A DNA stretch of 39,390 nt from Burkholderiaceae bacterium. GTDB lineage: Bacteria > Pseudomonadota > Gammaproteobacteria > Burkholderiales > Burkholderiaceae_C. Numbering within the stretch: position 1 is the first letter of the stretch; every line of letters begins with the position of its first letter. A model generated the notes under the pieces. That model saw only the letters and a program-made list of their open reading frames with translations. It did not search any database and was not told where the DNA came from. The position numbers and the translations under genes are program-made. The stretch lies in the NCBI GenBank assembly GCA_023954095.1, contig JAMLIQ010000022.1:1-39390 (forward strand). The letters run 5' to 3'. This document shows, piece by piece, positions 1 to 6,282 of the stretch.

Positions 1-1
1 G

Positions 2-187
2 CTCAGCTACATGAACGCCCACCAGGCGCGCGGCGAAGTGGTGACCGGCCTGCTCTACCTCGACCCGCAGGCCACCGACCTGCACCTTTCGCTCAACACC
101 AGCGACACGCCGCTCAACAGCCTGGGATCCGCCCAGCTGTGCCCCGGCACCAAAGCGCTCGAAAAAATCAACGCATCACTGCGCTGA
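2..187 (+). CDS. 2-oxoacid:ferredoxin oxidoreductase, beta subunit (C-terminal fragment)
   Basis: Only the last 61 codons are inside the window; the gene enters from the left and ends at a TGA. The visible tail contains GEVVTGLLYLDPQ, then a TDLHLSLNT stretch, and ends in a segment with LCPG and ALEKINASLR. This resembles the C-terminus of the thiamine-diphosphate-binding beta subunit of 2-oxoglutarate/2-oxoacid:ferredoxin oxidoreductases, which decarboxylate 2-oxoacids and pass electrons to ferredoxin. The catalytic TPP and Fe-S regions lie outside the window, so the call rests on the tail alone. The CBS-domain gene follows 32 bp downstream on the same strand and may be co-transcribed. Confidence 0.65.
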   Translation, partial: LSYMNAHQARGEVVTGLLYLDPQATDLHLSLNTSDTPLNSLGSAQLCPGTKALEKINASLR

Positions 188-219
188 CCCTGTAGTCCTT
201 GTGCCAAAGGAGCCCCGCC

Positions 220-660
220 ATGGCTGAACGCACCGTCTTCCAGTCGATCTCCCAGCGTCATGTGGTGAGCCTGGGGCCCCAGGCCAGCGTGTGGGAAGCT
301 GCCTGCGTGATGACGCGCGCCAACTGCGGCAGCGTGCTCATCCTCGACACGCTGGGCGCCCTGCTGGGCATCTTGACCGAACGTGATCTGATGACCCGCG
401 TGCTGGCCAAGGCCCTGAACCCGCAAACCACCCTGGTGGGCGATGTGATGACTCCCCACCCGCAGACCGTGCCGCCCGACATGAAGGTCTCCGAGGCGGT
501 GCTGATCATGATCGAGCGGGGTTTTCGGCACCTGCCCATCGTCTCGCCAGCGGACAAGATTCTGGGCGTTTTCTCGGTACGCGACGCGCTGCCGCGCGAG
601 ATCGGGGACGCAGTAAGCCTGGCGGAATTCAACGATCAGGTGAACGATGCCCTGGGCTGA
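220..660 (+). CDS. CBS-domain pair protein
   Basis: A 146-residue soluble protein made almost entirely of two CBS domains (roughly residues 10-65 and 78-130). Each shows the usual pattern of a hydrophobic strand followed by a GILTERDLM or GVFSVRDAL segment. CBS pairs bind adenine nucleotides and act as energy or ligand sensors, often for a partner protein; no partner domain is fused here. The ATG at 220 is preferred over the in-frame TTG at 199 because an AAAGGAG ribosome binding site sits at 206-212, just before the ATG. It lies just downstream of the oxidoreductase fragment. The ligand is unknown. Confidence 0.85.
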   Translation: MAERTVFQSISQRHVVSLGPQASVWEAACVMTRANCGSVLILDTLGALLGILTERDLMTRVLAKALNPQTTLVGDVMTPHPQTVPPDMKVSEAVLIMIERGFRHLPIVSPADKILGVFSVRDALPREIGDAVSLAEFNDQVNDALG

Positions 661-752
661 GTCCGCGGCAACGCATCGCCACGCCTTCCTGCGCGGCCCG
701 GCTTGGCGGACAATCGCTTCCATCCAACCACCGTACAAGGCAAGACTGCACC

Positions 753-1292
753 ATGGGACTATTTGACCGGTTCTGGGGAAGCCCCCGCAAAGCAGCCCCC
801 AGGCCCGACGCCAGCACGCAACCCCCCGCACCGGCATTCGACCTGGAACCGGCCGATGCCGTGGAGCGGCGCCAGCGCGAACGCAAGGACGCACGCAAGG
901 GGATCAAGGCGTTGATCATCGACGACTCGCCCACGGTTGTCGCCGCGCTGCGCAAAATCCTGCGCTCGGCCGGCTACAACACCCTGGAGGCACTGGACGC
1001 AGAGAAGGGACTGGCGCTGATGGCGCAGGAACAGCCCGACCTGGTGTTTCTGGACATCATCCTGCCCGGCATGAATGGCTTCAACGCCCTGCGCCTGATC
1101 CGCAAGAACCCGGCCACCCAGCATATCCCGGTCATCATGATCAGTGGCAACGAACACGCGACGGAACAGTTTTACGCCAACCGCATCGGGGCTGACGATT
1201 TCATGAAGAAGCCGTTCTCGCGCTTTGAAATCTTTGCGCGCATAGAGAACCTGCTCGATGCCAGCCAGATGCCGCGGCGCAAGGCGGCCTGA
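753..1292 (+). CDS. Response regulator, receiver domain with N-terminal extension
   Basis: A 179-residue protein with about 50 Pro/Ala- and Arg-rich residues at the N-terminus (MGLFDRFWG start), then one CheY-like receiver domain and no output domain. The acidic pair is D57-D58, the phospho-acceptor is D101 in the VFLDIILPGMNGF segment, the switch Ser is S131 (ISGN) and the conserved Lys is K153 (KKPF). Single-domain regulators of this kind, such as PilG/PilH/CheY-type, work by protein contact, but nothing nearby names a partner kinase or motility system. No clear ribosome binding site precedes the ATG. The extension is unusual for a stand-alone receiver and could be a localisation or docking tail (inference). 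Confidence 0.85.
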   Translation: MGLFDRFWGSPRKAAPRPDASTQPPAPAFDLEPADAVERRQRERKDARKGIKALIIDDSPTVVAALRKILRSAGYNTLEALDAEKGLALMAQEQPDLVFLDIILPGMNGFNALRLIRKNPATQHIPVIMISGNEHATEQFYANRIGADDFMKKPFSRFEIFARIENLLDASQMPRRKAA

Positions 1293-1320
1293 CGACCCGC
1301 TTGCGCCCCCGGGCCGGTGC

Positions 1321-1533
1321 TCAGGCCACCTTTTTCAGGATGGTGTAGAGCTGGTCCTTGATCTGCAGCTTTTCCTTCTTCAGGGTTTCAATCTCATCGT
1401 GCGTGCCCGGCGAAATGCTGGCTTCCATGTTCTTGATTTTCTGGTCGAGTTCGTTGTGCTGGTCGAACAAGCGCAGGAAATGGCGATCTGTGGTCTTGAG
1501 CTGGGTAATCAGGTCGCGGTATTCAGGAAACAT
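1321..1533 (-). CDS. DUF465 / YdcH-family small coiled-coil protein
   Basis: A 70-residue, highly charged, mostly helical protein (MFPEYRDLITQLK start, KKEKLQIKDQLYTILKK near the end). It has the length and the FxxLFDQHNELDxxI pattern of the DUF465/YdcH family. Family function is unknown; members are small cytoplasmic coiled-coil proteins. An AGGAG ribosome binding site lies just upstream of the ATG. A near-palindromic 15-bp motif sits 55-69 bp upstream of the start (see separate entry) and is a candidate control site. Confidence 0.85.
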   Translation of the reverse strand: MFPEYRDLITQLKTTDRHFLRLFDQHNELDQKIKNMEASISPGTHDEIETLKKEKLQIKDQLYTILKKVA

Positions 1534-1587
1534 GCGGACTCCTCTTCGTCGTAGTGAAAAACTCCAGGCGGTGCGGCGTACGGCCTC

Positions 1588-1602
1588 GTAACAATACTTT
1601 AC
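1588..1602. promoter_or_regulatory. Near-palindromic 15-bp motif, copy 1
   Basis: The plus strand reads GTAACAATACTTTAC, a GTAA-N7-TTAC dyad. It lies 55-69 bp upstream of the DUF465 start and 23 bp downstream of the stop of the preceding thioredoxin-like gene. An almost identical copy (14 of 15 bases) occurs at 17437-17451 upstream of the ribonucleotide reductase gene. Two near-identical dyads in matching positions suggest a shared binding site or promoter element; the factor is unknown. Confidence 0.45.
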
Positions 1603-1624
1603 TCCGCTGCGTCCCCCGGTCGCA

Positions 1625-2131
1625 TCAGGGCAGCCACTTTTTCAGCATGGCGGCGTCGGGCGCACCAATGCTGCGCTGCATCGATCCATCACGACCCAGG
1701 AGCACGATGTAGGGCGTGACATTGGGCCATTTCGGATCCACACTTTGCCGGATCGCAGGCTCAAAGCCCTCAAAGGCATACAGCCGGGTCAGCCCCAGGT
1801 AGTGCCGGGCATACTCCACAGCGCGCACGCCCTGCACATCCATCATCACGGCCGCCAGTTCGACCGGCCGGTGCGCATCCATGACAAAACTGCGCAGCTT
1901 CTCGAAGGCGTCCGGGCAGGTCGAACAATAGGTGGTGGTAAAGATGTACGCCGCAGGCCGCGGGCCTTTCTCCACCAGCCTGGCCCAGGTGGTTTCGTCA
2001 AAATGCGCTACCGAACTGATAGCTATAGACGGTGACCTGGCAAGCGCCAGGGGCTGATTTAAACCAAAAGCCAAAGCGCCGACCGCCAGGGCGGCGCAGA
2101 TGTTGCGCCGTTGTTTAGAACTCGATTTCAT
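1625..2131 (-). CDS. Periplasmic thioredoxin-like protein
   Basis: A 168-residue protein with a signal peptide (basic start MKSSSKQRRN, hydrophobic core to about residue 31) and a thioredoxin-like fold with a CSTC active-site motif at C69-C72 (FTTTYCSTCPDAF) and a T-P cis-proline-like segment (VTPYIVLLG). It is probably exported and redox-active. The start overlaps the 3' end of the upstream Asp-box gene by 17 bp, so translation is likely coupled. It is the last gene of the DUF2946/TonB-receptor operon, where it could handle disulfides or a redox-active metal (inference). The signal-peptide coding region overlaps a copy of the dispersed hairpin repeat. Confidence 0.75.
   Translation of the reverse strand: MKSSSKQRRNICAALAVGALAFGLNQPLALARSPSIAISSVAHFDETTWARLVEKGPRPAAYIFTTTYCSTCPDAFEKLRSFVMDAHRPVELAAVMMDVQGVRAVEYARHYLGLTRLYAFEGFEPAIRQSVDPKWPNVTPYIVLLGRDGSMQRSIGAPDAAMLKKWLP
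2018..2060 (+). repeat. Dispersed hairpin repeat, copy A (inside a signal peptide)
   Basis: A divergent copy of the window's hairpin repeat, recognised by ATAGCTAT at the left and CTGGCAAGCGCCAGGGGCTGA at 2037-2057. It lies within the thioredoxin-like gene and, read antisense, encodes part of its signal peptide and the residues after it. The stem is partly decayed, consistent with coding constraint. Confidence 0.5.
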
Positions 2132-3398
2132 GGACTCTGACCTCTGCTGCGTTACGCCACACTACCACCATGCGCCGGCCCTGCTGTACCAGGCGCGGGA
2201 AATCGTTGTCTCCATCGACCTGGCCCAGCACCTGCGTGCGGAACGTCTGCCCGCCATCGGCGGAGATCCAGGCCTTGAGCGTGCTGGTCATGCCGTCCGT
2301 GCTGCGCCAGACTACGGCCACCCGCTCGCCCTGCGCGGCCACATCGGCATGTTCTGCGCGCGCATCCGGCAGCATGCGCACCGTCTGCAGCCGGGGCGTG
2401 CCGTCCGGGGCCAGCCGGGCATAGCGTACACCGGACACCTTATCGTCGCCTTCCTGGCGGATACCGAACCAGACCGTATGGAAACCATCGGCCGCCTGCG
2501 CCAGCGCCGGGCCATGGTGCGGGCAGCCATCCACCCGCCACTCGTCGTAGGTGGCACGCACCACGTCGGCCGGGGTCTCCCCGCGCAGCACGGCAAAGGC
2601 GTGGTCGCGCACATTGGGCTCGAACACATGCCGCCACATGGCCCGCATGGCCCCATCGCTGCCCACACCGAGCGCAATGCGACAGCACTCGCAAGAGTGG
2701 TCGGCAACCTTGGTGTCCGGACCAAAGGTGGCCCCGCCATCGCGCGAGATGTTGCGGTAAATGGCAGCCCCCCGGTAGCTGGATTTGCCGCCCACCTTGG
2801 GGGCGGCTTCCAGGTCCCGCTTGTCGATCCATACGGTATGCAAGACACCTTCGGCATCGAATCCCATGGACTCGAAGCGGTGGGTGATGATCTGGCGGTC
2901 GGTGTGCACTGTGACAGGTGCCGCAAAATGCTGCCCCCCGTCCACCGAGCGCAGCAGGCGTACATAGCCCGTATTGGGCTTGGCCAGCGGCTGGGTGTAG
3001 GCAATCAGCACCGTGCCCTGGGGGCCAAACACCAGTTTGGGATGGTTTTCGCCATCGGCCGAGATCGCATCGCCCGCCGTGTCCAGCACGCGCGGCGCGC
3101 TCCAGCGCAAGGGCGCCGTGCCCTGCGGTGCCGGGGCGTTTTGCACAAACAGGCGGCCCTGGCCATCGAGACCTGCCAGCCACAGTGCGCCGTCGGGCGA
3201 CACTGCCACCCCCACGCCCAATGCGGGGCGGGGTTTGCGGGCTGCGGGTTTGCTGGCAGACGCTGCGGCCATGGCGGGTGCCGCGCTGACAGCCGGGGGG
3301 TGCATGTGCTGGGCCCCGCCGACGCTGCAGCACAGCGCCAGGGCCAGACCACAGGCCCAGCGCCCGGGGGATTGCAAAGCCGATTTCCATCGATTCAT
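2115..3398 (-). CDS. Exported Asp-box (BNR) repeat protein with Cys/His cluster
   Basis: A 427-residue exported protein: signal peptide about residues 1-29, an HMH just after it, a low-complexity Ala/Pro linker to about residue 58, then a beta-propeller-like body. Three Asp-box (S-x-D-G-G) motifs are visible: SVDGGQHF (151-158), SRDGGATF (218-225) and SADGGQTF near residue 380. Asp boxes are structural and do not prove sialidase activity; I see no reason to call this a glycosidase. The body also carries HSCECCR (C236, C238, C239) and GCPHHGP (C292, H294, H295), an unusual soft-metal-type set. The frame runs open further upstream, but the ATG at 3398 gives a signal peptide, has an AGGAG site, and starts 8 bp after the TonB-receptor stop. 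Confidence 0.7.
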   Translation of the reverse strand: MNRWKSALQSPGRWACGLALALCCSVGGAQHMHPPAVSAAPAMAAASASKPAARKPRPALGVGVAVSPDGALWLAGLDGQGRLFVQNAPAPQGTAPLRWSAPRVLDTAGDAISADGENHPKLVFGPQGTVLIAYTQPLAKPNTGYVRLLRSVDGGQHFAAPVTVHTDRQIITHRFESMGFDAEGVLHTVWIDKRDLEAAPKVGGKSSYRGAAIYRNISRDGGATFGPDTKVADHSCECCRIALGVGSDGAMRAMWRHVFEPNVRDHAFAVLRGETPADVVRATYDEWRVDGCPHHGPALAQAADGFHTVWFGIRQEGDDKVSGVRYARLAPDGTPRLQTVRMLPDARAEHADVAAQGERVAVVWRSTDGMTSTLKAWISADGGQTFRTQVLGQVDGDNDFPRLVQQGRRMVVVWRNAAEVRVHEIEF

Positions 3399-3406
3399 GG
3401 CCGCTC

Positions 3407-5728
3407 CTACTTCATGCTGTAACGCAGTTCGGTCTGCACCGAACGCTGGGGCAGGGTGTGCGCCTGCCAGGATTGCTGGTTGGTCACGTTGTTCACGCCC
3501 AGCGCCCATTCCCAGTGCGGGGCAAATTTCCACACCGCTTTCAGATCGAGCTGGTTCACGCGCGAAACGCCGCCATAGGTGTCGGGGTTGCTGTCGATGT
3601 TCAGCTCGGTGTTGTAGGCACGGCCGCTCCAGCGCCAGGCGGCGCCCAGCAGCCATTGCGCGCTGGGCCGGTAGCTGGCCTGCACGGCGTAGCGCTGCCT
3701 GGGAATGCGCAGCCACTGCTTGCCCACCTGCGCCGGGTTGGCCGCATTGGCCTTGACCACAGCGTCCGTCCAGGTGGCGCTGCCGCCGATGTCCAGGCCC
3801 CGGATGCCCACATCGCGCGCCTGCCACACCATCTCGATGCCCTGGGTCAGAACGCGGTCCACGTTGCTCACGCGGGTGATGCTCGGGGTGACGGTGGCGT
3901 CGGTCTGGCGCAGGATGGTGTCCTTCACATCGTCACGGAAGTAGCTGGTGCGCAGCCAATGCGCACCCCAGAATTTTTCTGCCGCCAACTCGAACGAGCG
4001 GGACACTTCAGGCCGCAGGTTGGGGTCGCTGGTGGTGATGCTGCTGCCCGTCTTGGTGCCGTTGAACAGCTCGTCCACGTTCGGAAAGCGCACGCCGCGC
4101 CCATAGCTGGCCCGCAGCAGCAGGTCGTCGGCCGCCGTCCACGCCAGCGAGAGCTTGGGGCTGGTGGAATGCAGGCTGCGCTTGGCATAGTTCTGCTGCA
4201 CCACGGGCGGCCCAGCGAAGAATTGCGAGCCATCGGTTGCTTCAAAAGTCTCCAGCCGCACACCCGAGGTCAGCACCAGGTCGGGCGTGAGGCGCCAGGC
4301 GTCCTGGCCATAGAGGGCCGTGATGGTGGTGGTGCCGTTGAAGCGCTGGTCCAGGGTCGTCTCGGTCGTGCGCCAGTCGCTGGCCAGGTTCACCACGTTG
4401 TTCAACTGGTACTGGTTGCGGTGCAGACCAAACACCAGGGCATGGCGGCCTGCGCCAAAATCATCGGCCGTGGGGGTGTAGGTGGTTTGCAGCTCCAGTG
4501 TGTTCCAGCCCGTGCCGTCACGCCGCGTCACCGTGCCCGCGCCGCCCTGGTCGGCCAGGGGCTGCGCCAGATCGGCCTGCCGGTTGGCATCGCTGAGCAT
4601 TTTGTAGTCGGTCAGCATCACGGAGGCGTTCCAGCCTGTCGCGTGCTTTGTTTTCCAGGTGGCTCCGAGCTGGCGGTGGCGTTCGTCGCGCTGGCTGGGG
4701 GCAAAAGCGTTGGCCGCCACGTTGAAGCGGTTGACGCCATCGTTCACCACCCCGCTCCAGAGGGGCTTGCCGGCGGCATCGCGCAGGTAGGTCATGGCGC
4801 GCACCGTGCTGTCGCTGCGCCACAGGGACACGCGCCCTTCGATTTCCTGGGTCGACGAAATGTCGTAGCCCATGCGCAGGTTCACGGTGTCCTGCAGGCT
4901 GTGGTCGCTGCCTGTGGCACCAAAAATGGCGCGCTCGCGCCCCTGGGAGTCGCGGTCGTAACGGATGCCCGTGACCGGGGTGCCCGTAGTGGGCGCGGCA
5001 AAGGCGCCGCTGGTGGCGCCCCGCACCGCGTTGGCGTAACCCATGGGGTGGCCCGCGCTGTCCTGGTGCTGCACACCCAGCGCCATCCAGAGCCCGGAAT
5101 CGAGGCGCGAGGCAATGCGCGCCGACACCTGCTTGCTGCCATAGCTCTCGTGGGTGCCGTACTCGTCGAAAGACTGCCGGTTGTATTTGATGCTGGCCGA
5201 GGCCTCCAGGCCCCGGGGCTTGCGTTCGGTCACCACCATGGTGGTGCCGATGGAGTTGCCGGGGTAGATGGCCGAGTACGGGCCGTACAAGGCATCGACC
5301 CGCTCGATGGCCTCCACGTTGATCATGTTCCAGCGCGGGGCGTCAAAGCGCCCGAGAAAGTTGGAGATCAGATAGCCGTCGAGGTACACCAGCGCCCGGC
5401 CCGGCTGCAGCGTGCCAAAGCTGCGCCCGCCAATATTGGCGTTGCGGTCGCCCAGGTAGCGCTTGCGCACGGTGGTGCTGGGCAGCAGGCTGGCCGCGTC
5501 TTCCGGGTTGAAGATGTTTTGCGCCTCCAGCTCCTGTGCGGTTTTGCTGGCGGTGCTGTTGGGCAGGTTGGGGTCCAGCTGCGAGCGTGTTTCGGTCACG
5601 CTGATGGTCTGCAATTGGGATTCGGTGGCAATGCCCTGGGCCAGGCCCCAGGCGGGGAACAAAGCCAGGGCCGCAGCCAGAGGGGCCAGGCGCAGGGCCG
5701 GGCCGCAAGAAAGACAAGGGTTTCGCAC
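3407..5728 (-). CDS. TonB-dependent outer-membrane receptor
   Basis: A 773-residue protein: signal peptide about residues 1-31, a TonB-box-like LQTISVTETRS segment, a plug domain (about 55-165, with GRSFGTLQPGRALVYLDG and a VEAIERVDALYGPYSAIYPG stretch), then a 22-strand-type beta barrel. Such receptors import scarce ligands (ferric siderophores, heme, B12, copper complexes) across the outer membrane using TonB energy. The start is a GTG supported by a GGAG site 7 bp upstream. It sits 78 bp after a DUF2946 gene and 8 bp before the Asp-box gene. The last residue is Lys (RYSMK) rather than the aromatic residue usual at barrel ends. The substrate cannot be read from sequence; the context favours copper, while a Fur-like site upstream leaves iron possible. 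Confidence 0.88.
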   Translation of the reverse strand: MRNPCLSCGPALRLAPLAAALALFPAWGLAQGIATESQLQTISVTETRSQLDPNLPNSTASKTAQELEAQNIFNPEDAASLLPSTTVRKRYLGDRNANIGGRSFGTLQPGRALVYLDGYLISNFLGRFDAPRWNMINVEAIERVDALYGPYSAIYPGNSIGTTMVVTERKPRGLEASASIKYNRQSFDEYGTHESYGSKQVSARIASRLDSGLWMALGVQHQDSAGHPMGYANAVRGATSGAFAAPTTGTPVTGIRYDRDSQGRERAIFGATGSDHSLQDTVNLRMGYDISSTQEIEGRVSLWRSDSTVRAMTYLRDAAGKPLWSGVVNDGVNRFNVAANAFAPSQRDERHRQLGATWKTKHATGWNASVMLTDYKMLSDANRQADLAQPLADQGGAGTVTRRDGTGWNTLELQTTYTPTADDFGAGRHALVFGLHRNQYQLNNVVNLASDWRTTETTLDQRFNGTTTITALYGQDAWRLTPDLVLTSGVRLETFEATDGSQFFAGPPVVQQNYAKRSLHSTSPKLSLAWTAADDLLLRASYGRGVRFPNVDELFNGTKTGSSITTSDPNLRPEVSRSFELAAEKFWGAHWLRTSYFRDDVKDTILRQTDATVTPSITRVSNVDRVLTQGIEMVWQARDVGIRGLDIGGSATWTDAVVKANAANPAQVGKQWLRIPRQRYAVQASYRPSAQWLLGAAWRWSGRAYNTELNIDSNPDTYGGVSRVNQLDLKAVWKFAPHWEWALGVNNVTNQQSWQAHTLPQRSVQTELRYSMK

Positions 5729-5750
5729 GAATGCACTCCAGAAATATCTG

Positions 5751-5795
5751 TAAAAAAGGCTTCCGGCGCCCTATTCACGGGCGCAAGCAGCTATG
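5751..5795 (-). repeat. Dispersed hairpin repeat, copy B
   Basis: Reads ATAGCTGCTTGCGCCC, a 7-nt loop, GGGCGCCGGAAGCC, then a T-run on the minus strand. The stem GCGCCC/GGGCGC is perfect. It fills most of the 78-bp gap between the DUF2946 gene and the TonB-receptor gene, so it would form in the operon mRNA exactly between the two. Confidence 0.65.
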
Positions 5796-5806
5796 AAAAA
5801 GATAGT

Positions 5807-6229
5807 TCAGGAGAACGCAGGCGGGCCGCGCGGCGGCGGCACGGTGGCCCGGCCGGCCGCGAGTGCAGCCACCGGCGTATAGGACGGCAGCGGAGCAGCG
5901 CCCAGCGCAGCCCGTTGCAGGCTCCAGGGCGACGGCGCGGGCACGGGCGCCAGGCGATCGGCACAGAGCAGGCACATCGGGCAGTCCACCCGCATGCCGG
6001 AGAGCGGTTGCCCCGGGGACGCATCCGCTGCCTGCGAGGCATCCATCCACTGCATGCCCATGCTGGTGCAAATCTCCATGCCCACCGGCGTGCGGTTGGA
6101 CGCCAGCGCGTGCGATACGGTCGAGCCCAGCGCGCCAAACACCGCCAGCAGCACGGCCAGCCACAGCCACACCGCACGGCGCAGCAGCGCAAAGTGCACA
6201 GGGGGAGAAGCGTGGAGGCGGGCAGTCAT
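5807..6229 (-). CDS. DUF2946 protein, probable copper-sensing leader ORF (CruR-like)
   Basis: A 140-residue protein with one hydrophobic segment (about 16-36), C54, a cysteine cluster C83-P-M-C86-L-L-C89, and the C-terminal sequence PPPRGPPAFS (R134-G-P-P137). The length and Cys pattern fit DUF2946. From memory of published work, a Bordetella pertussis DUF2946 protein heads an operon with a TonB-dependent transporter; nascent-chain copper binding at its CXXC motif relieves translation arrest at a C-terminal RAPP motif and triggers Rho-dependent termination before the receptor gene. This gene has the same position, a CXXC, and RGPP in place of RAPP. Function here is inferred. No good ribosome binding site is seen before the ATG at 6229; a Fur-like box lies 30 bp upstream. 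Confidence 0.75.
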   Translation of the reverse strand: MTARLHASPPVHFALLRRAVWLWLAVLLAVFGALGSTVSHALASNRTPVGMEICTSMGMQWMDASQAADASPGQPLSGMRVDCPMCLLCADRLAPVPAPSPWSLQRAALGAAPLPSYTPVAALAAGRATVPPPRGPPAFS

Positions 6230-6258
6230 GGGGAAAACCCCGGGATTCTACGGCCCCG

Positions 6259-6274
6259 GACGAGAATCATTACC
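6259..6274. promoter_or_regulatory. Candidate Fur-type box
   Basis: GACGAGAATCATTACC matches 12 of 16 positions of the Fur consensus segment AATGATAATCATTATC, with the core GAATCATTA intact. It lies in the 53-bp gap between the divergent DUF2946 gene (30 bp from its start) and the molybdopterin oxidoreductase gene (8 bp from its start), so it could repress either. The assignment rests on eye matching only. Confidence 0.4.
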
Positions 6275-6282
6275 ATGGCGCC

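Noticed and set aside
2115-3398. Calling the Asp-box protein a sialidase
   Set aside because: Asp boxes are structural repeats found in many propellers; no sialidase catalytic Arg triad or FRIP motif was seen.
3399-3827. Upstream extension of the Asp-box gene frame (570 codons)
   Set aside because: It overlaps the TonB-receptor gene; the ATG at 3398 has a ribosome binding site and yields a signal peptide.
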